From Verrucomicrobiota bacterium (GTDB taxonomy: Bacteria; Verrucomicrobiota; Verrucomicrobiia; Verrucomicrobiales; Akkermansiaceae), in contig RDYP01000001.1 in assembly GCA_004293445.1 (NCBI GenBank), forward strand, positions 62,001-126,000: a stretch of 64,000 nucleotides of DNA, in the 5' to 3' direction. Shown here one piece after another: positions 44,301-53,400 of the stretch. The position numbers and the translations under genes are program-made. Every line of letters starts with the position of its first letter. The stretch's first letter is position 1. The notes beneath the pieces are model-generated. The model searched no databases and was not told the DNA's origin. It worked only from the letters and a program-made list of their open reading frames with translations.

Positions 44301-44913
44301 TGAGGGGTGCGCTGCGGGTCCCTTTCCAGCGGATGTAGTTGAGCCACACCAGACGCTTCATGTCGAAGTCGTCGATCGCCGGTTTGGTGGTAGGAGTGGC
44401 CTCACGGACGGCTAGAAGAGCGACGTCGCGGTAGAAGTCTCCTTCTGCGTGTGGACGTGGGAGGGTTCCGTGGAATCGCCGTCCGCCGGGGACTTGGGTT
44501 GCGGTGTCCACGATTTTCTGTGCGGCGAACTCAGGTGTGATCCATGGACCGCCGTTGCCCGAGTAGCCGGGGCCGTTGTGGCTCATCGTCTCCAGTCCGA
44601 GTCGCGTCGCCTCGCGGATCTGCCAGGCGAAAAGCTCCTGCCATTCCGTCGATAGATAGGGATTGGGTCCGGCGGGAATTCCGGGCTGCGCGACATCGAA
44701 GAGGGTCATCCCTCCGATGCCTGCGCGCTGCATGGCTTCGAGCTGGCGGGTGATCGACGGCTTGTCGACGTTTCCGTGCAGCCAGTGGCTCCATACCCAA
44801 GGTCGTGTGGAGACCGGAGGCGTGGCGAAATCTTGTTCGAGCGAGGGTTTTGAGAGAGCGGTGGAGACGAGGGTCGTGGCGGCGCTTAAAAGTCCGAAAA
44901 GTAGTCGATGCAT
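41386..44913 (-). CDS. Secreted GH106-like glycoside hydrolase with LamG-like insert
   Basis: A 1175-residue protein with a Sec signal (MHRLLFGLLSAATTLVSTA). The N-terminus (WVWSHWLHGNVDKPSITRQL, GIGGMTLFDVAQ, MSHNGPGYSGNGGPWI) matches GH106 alpha-L-rhamnosidase-type enzymes. FFVDSWEAGGQNW and GAEAFTASE lie in the barrel. About residues 790-950 look like a laminin-G/concanavalin fold (FTYACWIKPETD, WTHVAVSYHDNQPTLYLNG). A C-terminal jelly roll (MAKVRLNGRELGTLWKAPY) ends the protein. It acts in the periplasm or outside. Rhamnose is the inferred target. Confidence 0.82.
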   Translation of the reverse strand: MHRLLFGLLSAATTLVSTALSKPSLEQDFATPPVSTRPWVWSHWLHGNVDKPSITRQLEAMQRAGIGGMTLFDVAQPGIPAGPNPYLSTEWQELFAWQIREATRLGLETMSHNGPGYSGNGGPWITPEFAAQKIVDTATQVPGGRRFHGTLPRPHAEGDFYRDVALLAVREATPTTKPAIDDFDMKRLVWLNYIRWKGTRSAPLKEKLPADRCIPREQVIDLTKKMSPDGTLRWDAPPGHWTLLRIGHTWTGQKTLPATPEALGPECDKLDKRGIGTHFDHVMRRMIRLAGPSAGKTFHGFFVDSWEAGGQNWTERMPEEFLRRRGYEITPYLPILTGRVVSDLQTSERFLYDLRQTVSELVAENFWAEMHRLCREHDLKLAVQAYITTGHDLDAARHCDEPTGEFWSHPFQPNDYSLTIKAAASTAKLMGKSIVGAEAFTASETERWLAHPATLKPIGDRAFCLGANRLQIHRFAMQRFPQAAPGMTMGKWGQHYDSTQTWWEWSQPWHDYLARCQLMLRQGRGVADVLALVPEEPLHRFEHKPIPGHDYDACGPENFQLLEIRDGRPALPGQPSYPLLSVDHHGTMTLARLQKLHHLVKEGAALLGEPPLATPGLSDLPRSDIELKELAAELWGHTGEQERRFGKGRVFRGISAAEALRRLGIQPDFTGPPELGWTHRSTGELDLYFLAAAGQPAIRSCEFRVTGKRAELWDPESGTLRPLDITPSAAGRVRAAIPFGHDGSAFVVFRPGPPLQPSITAASLDGRTLLPTPAASPTALKASRSFTYACWIKPETDIELPAETPRGFASLSQRRNDAIFPPPAHRLLPPGHAFSGLSIGRNGVVIHEHAGGHFPALLVHPARIDRWTHVAVSYHDNQPTLYLNGRKVRTGLKGPFEVHCPIGFEDGNDSIFRGQLGRFDAFAPVLDEPALRDWIATGKPLPDDRRLPVLPLETIPHPDGSRALLAHAPGRYDITFSDGSQHRETVNPAPLKTLTGPWTLSFPADSGIASPLVLTELISWSRHPDPAVRHFSGIASYQTRFTLPNDHDAVLLDLGRVEVMAKVRLNGRELGTLWKAPYRIDLTKALIPGENLLEISVVNLWVNRLIGDAALPEDSPRDPSGVLTDWPKWLINGETSPTGRRSFVTFPLWKKNEPLRPSGLLGPVVLSFPKELELR

Positions 44914-44973
44914 GCGGCGTGGGCTGCGGGAGGCCTCGCTCGATTTCGGCGAGGCGCTCGGGAGCAGATGGGT

Positions 44974-45003
44974 GCCGGACCGGGAGGCGGGCCCCGGTCC
45001 GGC
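44974..45003 (-). terminator. Strong GC hairpin after the second repeat-protein gene
   Basis: GCCGGACCGGG (44974-44984) and CCCGGTCCGGC (44993-45003) are exact reverse complements, an 11-bp stem with an 8-base loop. It starts 7 bases after the stop of the minus-strand repeat-protein gene and 60 bases before the GH106-like start. No T-run follows. It probably ends or attenuates the transcript, making the repeat protein more abundant than the enzymes behind it. Confidence 0.65.
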
Positions 45004-45010
45004 GGGTGGA

Positions 45011-47302
45011 TCAAGGCTGGGTGGCCCTGATGCGGGTGAAGAGCTTGCTGGCGGATCCCGCGGTGATGCTGGTGGTCACAGCGACGACGCCGGAGACCGG
45101 GGTGCTTGGAGTGATGGTGGCGGTAATGCCCGCGCTATTGGTGGTGCCGGAGTCAAGCCACTGGCTGAGGTCGGTCGACCACTCGTAGCTGTATGCGACA
45201 TCGCTGGCGATGTTTGGGTTCAGCGCGTGCTGGTAGCTGATGGACGAATTGCCGGAGCTGACTTGGCTAAGGCCGGTGCTGAAGCTGTTAGGGTCGCTGC
45301 CGAGCACATGTTCAACGCCATTCGGAACACCGTCTTGGTCGGAATCGGTATCGAATCCGGTGGCGGGCGCGTTTGCAGCGAGCCACGACGCGTAGTTGTT
45401 CGTCGCCGCTGAGCGAGTCAGGACACCAGTGCTTTCGGTGAAGGTATAGAGATTCGCGCCCTCGCTCTTTTCCCAGATCCCGCTCTCAGCGGCCGTTTCG
45501 GCGAAACCGGTGACAGTGAAGTTGGTGCCATAGGTTTCGTTGAGGTTTTCAACGTCGACCAGCAGCCAGGAATCGGCAGTGGTTGCTTCGGTGAGGTCGA
45601 TGTCGAGGGCCCCGTCGAGGGTGAGGGTACCGATGCCAGTGAACTTGTTGGACGATCCGTCGGCTTTGGGAAGAAGTCGTGTGCTACCGCCACTGGCGAG
45701 CACTAGGGTGCCGCTGAAAACGCTGGTGTTGCCTTTGTAGGTGTTGGTGCCGGAGAGGGTCCACGTGCCTTCGCCCTGCTTGATGAGGGGCATGATGGCG
45801 GCAGTGCTCTCGCTAATATCACCGCTGATGGTGTTGTCCGCCACTGACGCTCCGCCTAGGTAGAGCGTGCGAGCGGTTGTGGTCATCGAGACATCACCGG
45901 AAATCGTGAGCTTGCCGCTGGTGCTGGAGATGTTGAGTGCGCTCAGACCTGTGCTGAAATAGACCGGCCCGGTGATTTCGTTGTCTTCGCTGACGTTTTC
46001 GATGCCGCTGCCGTCTCCGCTGTTCGACGATGCGATGATGTCGAGGTAGGCGGGTAAAGTGATGCCGCCTTTCAATCCGAGCGAGCGACCACCGCCTTGT
46101 ACGATGATGCCCTTTCGGTCGGATCCGGCGACTGACCCAACGGCTGCCGAGTTCGAGAGGGTGAGGCGACCGGCGGTGACGGTGATGTTGCCGGTGAAGG
46201 TGTTGGCAGCGGCGAGCTCAAGCGTGCCGACGGTGTCTTTAGTCAACCAGGTGGTGGTGGTTCCGGAGAGGTTGCTGCTCCCTGCGAGGATGGCGCTGAT
46301 CGTGCCTGCTTTGCCAGCGCAGCTTGCTGCGGTGAGGACGCCGGTGCTGCCGGTAATTGTTCCGTTGGTGACAGTTAGAGCACCGATGGTGTCGGTCTTA
46401 TCGGCGATGTCGAGGGTTCCGCCGTTAACGTTGACCGGGCTGCTGTTGGGTAAGGTGTTGGTCGCGTTACCTAGTTCGAGAGTGCCGCCGGAGATGGTTG
46501 TGGTGCCGGTCAGTGTATTGATGCCGGTGAGAATGAGACGGCCGGCGGCGGACTTGGTGAAATTGAAGTTGTTGTCGTTGGCAGTGCCTCCCCCGAGGAT
46601 GCCGCCGAACGTAAAGTCGGTGCTATTGTTTACGGTGAAGGTGGTGATGGATGTGCTGGAATTCATCACCCGGTTACCGGTGCCGCTGCCCGCGGTGGTG
46701 AGGCCGGCGACCTGTTGGCTACGCGAGTTCATTTGGAAGACGCCGCTCGTATTGGTCGCGGGATCACCGAGAATGAGTGTGGTTCCGATTGGCAGGCGGT
46801 TGTTAGACAGGCCAATCAGGAGGTTGCCGCGAAGCACGCGGGTGTCACCGGTGTAGGTGTTGACACCCCGAAGCTGGAGGGTTGTGGATCCGGCTTTGGT
46901 GAGACCGGACGAGCCTTGGATCTTTGCGCTGATGCTGCATAGCGAACCAGTAGAGCAGGTGATGGTGGGCGTCGTTCCATCGAGTATGAGGATACCGGCG
47001 GTACTATCTGCTCCGACAGTGTAGCTACCGACGGAAAAGGTCACGTCGTTGGCGGTGACGGTGCTTTCTAGGGTGACGGTTCCGCCGGTTCCGCCGAAGC
47101 TTGCGTCGTCATCACCGGTCGTTGTGGTGGGCCAAGTGGTGGCTGCGCCGGTCCAGTTGGTGGTGGTCGTATCCCAGACGTTGCTGCTTCCGCCCAAGCC
47201 GCCGGTGGTTGAGCCGTTCCAAGTGTAGATGCCCGCGTGCAAAATGCCGATGGAACTGGTGGCGACGAGGGATGCGAGAATTCGAGGATATTGGGTTTTC
47301 AT
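45011..47302 (-). CDS. Autotransporter-associated beta-strand repeat protein
   Basis: A 763-residue exported protein: Sec signal (MKTQYPRILASLVATSSIGI then LHA), then an N-terminal YTWNGSTTGG block, and beta-strand repeats of the PATR kind, such as GLTKAGSTTLQLRGVNTYTG, LTGINTLTGTTTISGGTLEL and WTLSGTNTYKGNTSVFSGTL. The C-terminus carries a calcium-type segment DTDSDQDGVPNGVEH and ends KLFTRIRATQP. There is no outer-membrane beta barrel, so it is not a classic autotransporter. A beta-helical surface or matrix protein is the likely nature. Confidence 0.88.
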   Translation of the reverse strand: MKTQYPRILASLVATSSIGILHAGIYTWNGSTTGGLGGSSNVWDTTTTNWTGAATTWPTTTTGDDDASFGGTGGTVTLESTVTANDVTFSVGSYTVGADSTAGILILDGTTPTITCSTGSLCSISAKIQGSSGLTKAGSTTLQLRGVNTYTGDTRVLRGNLLIGLSNNRLPIGTTLILGDPATNTSGVFQMNSRSQQVAGLTTAGSGTGNRVMNSSTSITTFTVNNSTDFTFGGILGGGTANDNNFNFTKSAAGRLILTGINTLTGTTTISGGTLELGNATNTLPNSSPVNVNGGTLDIADKTDTIGALTVTNGTITGSTGVLTAASCAGKAGTISAILAGSSNLSGTTTTWLTKDTVGTLELAAANTFTGNITVTAGRLTLSNSAAVGSVAGSDRKGIIVQGGGRSLGLKGGITLPAYLDIIASSNSGDGSGIENVSEDNEITGPVYFSTGLSALNISSTSGKLTISGDVSMTTTARTLYLGGASVADNTISGDISESTAAIMPLIKQGEGTWTLSGTNTYKGNTSVFSGTLVLASGGSTRLLPKADGSSNKFTGIGTLTLDGALDIDLTEATTADSWLLVDVENLNETYGTNFTVTGFAETAAESGIWEKSEGANLYTFTESTGVLTRSAATNNYASWLAANAPATGFDTDSDQDGVPNGVEHVLGSDPNSFSTGLSQVSSGNSSISYQHALNPNIASDVAYSYEWSTDLSQWLDSGTTNSAGITATITPSTPVSGVVAVTTSITAGSASKLFTRIRATQP

Positions 47303-47376
47303 AGGGGTAGGGGAGTTTGGTGTTTTAGAATTGGATTCCGTCGATGCTCCCTAGAAACGCTGTTTTGGCAAGGAGG

Positions 47377-47394
47377 CGGGCATCATCCTTTTGG
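47377..47394 (-). promoter_or_regulatory. Shared 18-bp element upstream of the second repeat-protein gene
   Basis: Read on the minus strand this is CCAAAAGGATGATGCCCG, 74 bp before the start at 47302. The same 18 bases in the same orientation occur at 54170-54187, upstream of the other repeat-protein gene. Here the element can also fold, since CATCCT just before it pairs with AGGATG. A binding site for the neighbouring LuxR-type regulator is inferred. Confidence 0.55.
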
Positions 47395-47434
47395 AGGATG
47401 CAGCGAGGGGTGCTCCGCGAGTTGCGGGCCGCAG

Positions 47435-50400
47435 TTAGGGGGCGCTCACACGGAGTCGGGCGAAGCGGCGGCCTCCCTCCGTGTGTGGGATGGGGGCGGA
47501 CAGGCGCTGCTGCTCTGCATCGAGGATGACGGTGCCCGGGCCGACGGAGATCCAGGATTCGGGGCCTAGGCTGTCGGAGTACTGGACATCGAAAAGATAA
47601 CCTGCCTCGTAGGCGGATTTGCTGCGGGTGTAGACGAACTCGAAGCCGGGTGGCGCGGGTTGCATGGCGCTCGTGGCAAGGGTGGCGGCGAGGGGATCCT
47701 GGCCGGTGGCGAATTCGAGGAGGTTGCTTTCGCCATCCAGATTCGGGTCGCTATCGTTGGCGCCTAGGCCGGAATTGACGGCATCGCCGAAATGAGTGAG
47801 GCGCCAGTTTTCGATCGCAGTGAGGGGAGGGGGCGGGCTGACATTGCTGAGGACGACATCGTTGCCGTCGCCACCGGTGTAGGTGATTTGCCATTCGTAG
47901 CCGCTGGCGGAGAAAGTGGTGGCCTCGGGTTTTCCCGTAAAGGTGCCACTGGCGGCGTTGCTGCCTGCGATCTTCAGGATGGTGAAGGTCGTAGCGGAGG
48001 GGATCCCGGGCGGAGCGAGGATGTCGAGCTCGCCTGCGAGGGTGGCGAGGCTACCGACGCTGAGAGTGTCGCCGGGCCGGACTTCAAAGCGGCTGCCGCT
48101 GGAGAGGGTGAGTGGGCCGGTGGTGGTCGGCGTGCCCTGCGCGGCCAAGGTGGCGGTTTGCACGGTGATCGGGCTGGTGAGATTTCCGCGAAGGATGAGT
48201 TTGCCCCCTGAAACGGTGGTGGGGCCGGTGTAGCGGTTGTCGGGATGGGAGAGGGTCCAGGTGCCTTCGCCCGACTTCTGAAGTGTGAGGGTGCTCACGC
48301 CATCGATGATCCGTCCGCTGACCGTGTTGGCAGCGGTGGAAGTCCCGCCGAGAGTGATCGTGCGCCCTCCCGAGTTGGCCGTCTGGAGCGTGCCGGTGAG
48401 GGTGAGAGATCCGCTGTTGCTGGCGATGCTTGTGCCTCCCGCGCCGGTTGCGGCATTGATGTCGCCGCGAACGATGTTGTCGCCCGTCGCATTTCGAAGT
48501 TCGGTGCCGCTAAGGTTCAGAGAAATTTCGGGTGCGAGCGTGATTCCGGGTGTGCTGCCTTCCAGCTCGATGCGTGCGTTTCCGTTGGTGGCGGTGATGG
48601 ATTTCTCGCCGCTGCCAAGGGCGCTGCTGCGGGTGATGATCAGGCGTCCTCGGGTGATCGTGATGTCTCCAGTGAAGCTGTTGTCGCCACTGATTCGGAG
48701 GGTATCGGTGGAGTTCGGGTTGTTAAGCATCAGGCGACCAGAGCCGCTGATGGGGTTCGGCAACTGGAGGGTGCCGGTGCGCCGGAAGGCGAGCGTGCCG
48801 TCGTTGACGATGGACCCGGAGCCGGGGCTTCCAGTGGATCCTGCATTGCCGATTTGAAGGGTGCCGGCGAAAGAGCGGATCGTTCCAGGATAGAGGCCAC
48901 CGACGATTCGTGTGGTGCCGATGTGGCTATTATTTCCGGAGAGGATGAGGTTGTTACTGGTGCCAGTGTAAGTGATGCCTCCCGGCCCTGAGAGGCTGCC
49001 GGAGAGAACGGCTTGGCCGCCAGCCATCGCGTCGACGGTGAGATCGGCGGAGAGGGTGGCGTTGTGTGCAATCGTGTAGCTGATTGGTTCAGCGGCCGTG
49101 GCGAGGAGGATGGATGGGTTGGTGCCGCCACTGCTGCGGAAATCGAGTGCTCCGCCTGTTAGATTCACCAAGTGGGTCGCCGAGGCGGTCCCGGCGAGCT
49201 GGAGTCGGTTCAATAGGTAGGTTCCGGAGAAATTGTTGTTGGCTGTTGTGCTGCCGCCGGGGAGGGCGTTTCCGGAAAGAAAGACGAGCTGGCGGGAGGA
49301 GTTTCCGGGCGGGGCGAAGTTGCCGTTCCAGTTGCTGGGTGTCGTCCAGTTTCCGTTGTTCGCTTGGTTCCAGATGAAGGATGCGGGGGAATTCGGGTCC
49401 CGAGGATTCGTGCCGAGAGTGTATTCCTGTGAGTTGATGATACCGTCGCCATCGGGGTCGGCGTTGTCGGCAGCGATGCCTGTGTTGGTGACGATTCCGA
49501 AGTGGGTATCGCGCCATGATTCAAGCTCGTTGGTTGGGCCGCTGAGGGTGGTGAGCACGACGTCGTTGCCATCGCCCCCGAAGTAGCTGATGCGCCAGGA
49601 GTAAGCGCTGGCGGTGAAGTTACTGGCTTCAGGTAGGCCGGTGAATATTCCTGAAACGGGGCCTGCGCTGTTTTTCCGAAGGATGGTGAACTGGCTACCG
49701 ACGGGGATGCCGCGCGGGAAATTCACGCTGAGGTTTCCGTCGAGAGTCAGGGTGCCGCCCACGTCGAGGGGAGTATCAGGGCGGGCTTCGAAGTTTGCGC
49801 CGGGAGCCATGCTGAGGTCGCCGTTGATGGATGCACCGCTTGTGACAGCAAGCTGGCCGGCGTTGATCTCGACGTCGCCGGCGAGGCTGCCGCTGAGGAT
49901 CAGGGTGCCATCGGTGACGGTGGTGGTCCCGGTGAAAGGTTGCGCGCCGGAGATCCGCCAAGTTCCCGGTCCGGACTTGAGCAGAGAAGTCGGCTGGGTG
50001 GCATCGGTGACAAGTCCGGAAAGCAGGTTGTCGTGGCGTGATGTGCCCGAGAGCTCTACGTGATGCGAGGTGTCGCTGGGGATGATGTTCCCCGCGAGAT
50101 GAAGGGAGCCATCGATGCTGCTGATCGTGATACCTGAAAGGCCGCCGAGTGTGATGTCGCCGTCGATGCGATTGCTACCGCTGAAGTTCGAGAGGCTGCT
50201 TCCGCTGGCGTTCAGTGTGATGGAAGAAGGCAGGATGACAGGGGCGTCGCCGCCGAGTTGGAGGACTTGATTGATGCCATCGAGCTCGAGCTGTCGTGGT
50301 AGGCTGCCAAGGGCGGACGAGTGGGCGAGGCGAAGCGTTCCCCTTGTCAGTGTGAGGCTCCCGCGGAAGGGGTTGTCTGCAGCGAGCACCACCGTGTCGG

Positions 50401-53400
50401 TGAGAGAGGGATTCTCAATGGAAATACTGCCGGAGCCGCTAATGGGTGCGGGAAAAACCAAGGTGCCGGAACGGTGGACGGTGATTGCGCCGGCATTGAT
50501 GATCGAGGTGTTGCCGATGGTTCCGGACTCGCCGCCCGTGCCAATTTGAAGTGTGCCTTCGACGATCCGGGAAATTCCCCGCAGGGCATTGTTGGCGTTG
50601 AACACAAGAGTGCCGGATCCGGTTTTTGACAGGCCGGAGACTCCGCTCAAGGGGGTATCGAATCGTGCGGCAACGCCGTTGGCCGTATGCAGATTTGGCT
50701 GCCATCCCGCCAGCTCCAGTGGGTTGCCGCTGAGGACCGTATCGGCGTTGAAAATGAGTCCGGCCGGGTAGAGTCCCGGGGTGAGGATGACTCGGGCGGA
50801 GGGACTTTCGAAGATTGCCGTCGTACTGCCGCGGTTCGGCCACGCTGCGCTGTCGTTGTTCCAATTTTGGGTGCTGCTGTCCCAGACATCATTGCCCGCG
50901 CTCCACGTGTAGGTGGCGGGTAACTGCGTGTTGAAATCGAGCGTCAATTGCCGCTCGCCTTTTTGCAGGTTCACCACGCCGCTGTTGAAGTCGGACCAGA
51001 CGAATGGGCTGTCATAGGCTTTTGTCGGTTTGAAATTCAGGGTGGCTCCATTGACGCGTGGCGATTGGCTGTAGTTCGAATGGAGCGTGAGCGTGTCTCC
51101 GAGCGTTGATTGATAGTTCACGATGGAATTCGCGAAGGTCAGGGAGTTGCCGAGAATCTGCTCTTGGAAGGCGGAGAAGTTGCCGAAGTCGCTTGCCCTG
51201 CCGAGCTCCATCACTACGGGTGAGTACTCCTTATCCAGGACCATCCATTGTCCGGGATACGCCGGTTCTTCATCGTTCCGCCAAGTGAAGCCTCCATCGA
51301 GCACCTTGATGGCGGCATAGGCGCTGCCGTAGGAAGCGAAGACCCAGCCGTCGCGTTCGAGCAAGTCGCTTCGCCCGGCGCTGGCCACCCAAACCTTCAT
51401 CTCCAGAGCGTACTTTGCATAGCGAGTGGACTCCATGCCAGCGTTGTCGAGCTTTTGAACGACGATGGCGTTTCGACTCTGCGCGCTCCAGTGTTGGTTG
51501 TAGTTCAGTCCTCCGCTATCGGCGGTGCATTGGAAAAAGATGCGGGCGTCGGGGTGGGAATTGAAGATGGCTCCGTGCCAGCGGTTTTGGCTGCTGATCA
51601 TTTGCCAGAGCCAGTAGCGCCAGTGCCCGACGTGAATGGTTCCAAGGATGTAATCTGGCGTGATGTAGCTGTGGCGGGTGAAAGTTTCGTTCAGATCCAT
51701 CTGCTGGGTGCCGTTGATCGCTCGGCCCATCTTGCGCTCGATACTCGTGTAGCTGCCGCGACCTGCGAGGTCGGTGGCGAGGTCGATCGCAAGCGCCGGC
51801 AGTCGGTAGGAGCTGGCGAGGTAGGTGAGGACGTTGTTGCCCGGTATGGGCATGCGACCCAGGCCGGTGTAGCACCAGAAGATCTCCGAGAATGGATTGT
51901 TGAGTCCTTCCATGCTTTGGGATTTGCCCCAACCGCTCTGATAGATTCGAGCCATGCCCCCGCCTTTCACGGCGTGCATCTGTTCCTGTGCCCAAGTGGT
52001 CCAGAAAAGATCGAGCCACTTGTTGGCGAGTTCGCGGAGTTCTTGGTCGGGGGCGAAGTCGACGAAGTTGTAGATCCCCTTGAGGGTGACGGGGCCGTAG
52101 TGGTTGTTAGAGAACTCGACCAGCATGCCTTTGCGGGCACGTTCGCGCAGCCATTCTTTGTAGTAGGCGGTGCTTGCTTGATAGTACGCTTCGGGAGTGG
52201 ATCCATCGTCATAGACGAGGTCCGCATAGTCGGGATGGTTGCGGAGGAGCTTCGACGCGTGCCACAGTGTGGCGATATTCATGGCATTGAGATTCTCGGT
52301 GCCGTTGGGAAGATTCCAGATGTTCGAAGTCGAGGTCCCGACATCTGAGAGCCTGGCGTCACGCTTTGCATACTGCCAGAAGAGGTTCATCATCGCAGCC
52401 TCGTTGGCTTGCGTGAGCTTTCCGGGCGCGATGCGGCCTTGGCTGCCGTAATCTTCCAAGATTCGGAACGCCATGTCGGAGAGCCAGTCGACGTTGTCGA
52501 AGTACTGGTTGTCGTTGTATTGATTGCAGAAAGCGGCGACAGCTGCGTTGGCCTCGGGAATTTGCTCGTCGTTGAGGAAACAACGCAGTGCGAAGTCCAT
52601 GTAGGTGTAGCTTTCTGGTCTGCGGTAGGAGGGTGAGGGGCTGATGTAGCCTTGGATGAAGGGGCGTCCACGCAGGGATTTGAGGACTAGGTCGCGCCGC
52701 TGCTCGAAGCTCTGGAGTGCCCCGGGTTCGCGGGTCAGAACCACATCGTTGCCATCGCCTCCTCTGTAAGTGATCTGCCAAGCGATCCCGCCTTTGATGA
52801 ACTGTCCGTTCTCCGGAAGATTCGTGAAGGTGCCGCTGACCGCCTGGGATCCGCGATTGTTGAGGATGACGTAGCTGCCGCCACCCGATGTGCCGGGGGA
52901 GACCACGAGATTCAGATGGCCAGCCAGTGTGACGGATCCGCCGACCGAAAGGCGGTCGGTTTGTGACGGCATGGCGCGGAGTTCGAGAGTCGAGCCGGGT
53001 GCGAGGGTGAAATTACCGGATGTGGATCGCGCGCCTTCGACCGCCAAGTGGGCATCGGTGGCGACATGGAGATTCGCGCTTTGCAGTTTTCCGGCGAGGA
53101 TGAGTTTGCCACCGCTGACCGTGGTGTCACCGCTGTAGGTATTGTTGGGGTGTGCGATTCTCCAAGTGCCGGTGCCGGATTTCGTAAGGCTGTTGGCTTG
53201 GCTACCGTTTGAGATCGCGCCGTTGACGCGGTTCGCTCCGGTGGAATCGCCCGAGAGAACTAGGGTTCTGGCTGCCGAGCCTGCGTTGATGTTACCGTTG
53301 AGAGCGAGCGACCCGGCATTGCTTTGGATGGTCGTGGAACCTGCGCCATTGTTCATCTGGATGCTGCCGTGGATGACATTGTCGCCCGCGAGGTTACGGA

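Noticed and set aside
51248-52348. Open frame of 366 codons on the plus strand
   Set aside because: Antisense to the enzyme-like domain of the giant repeat protein.
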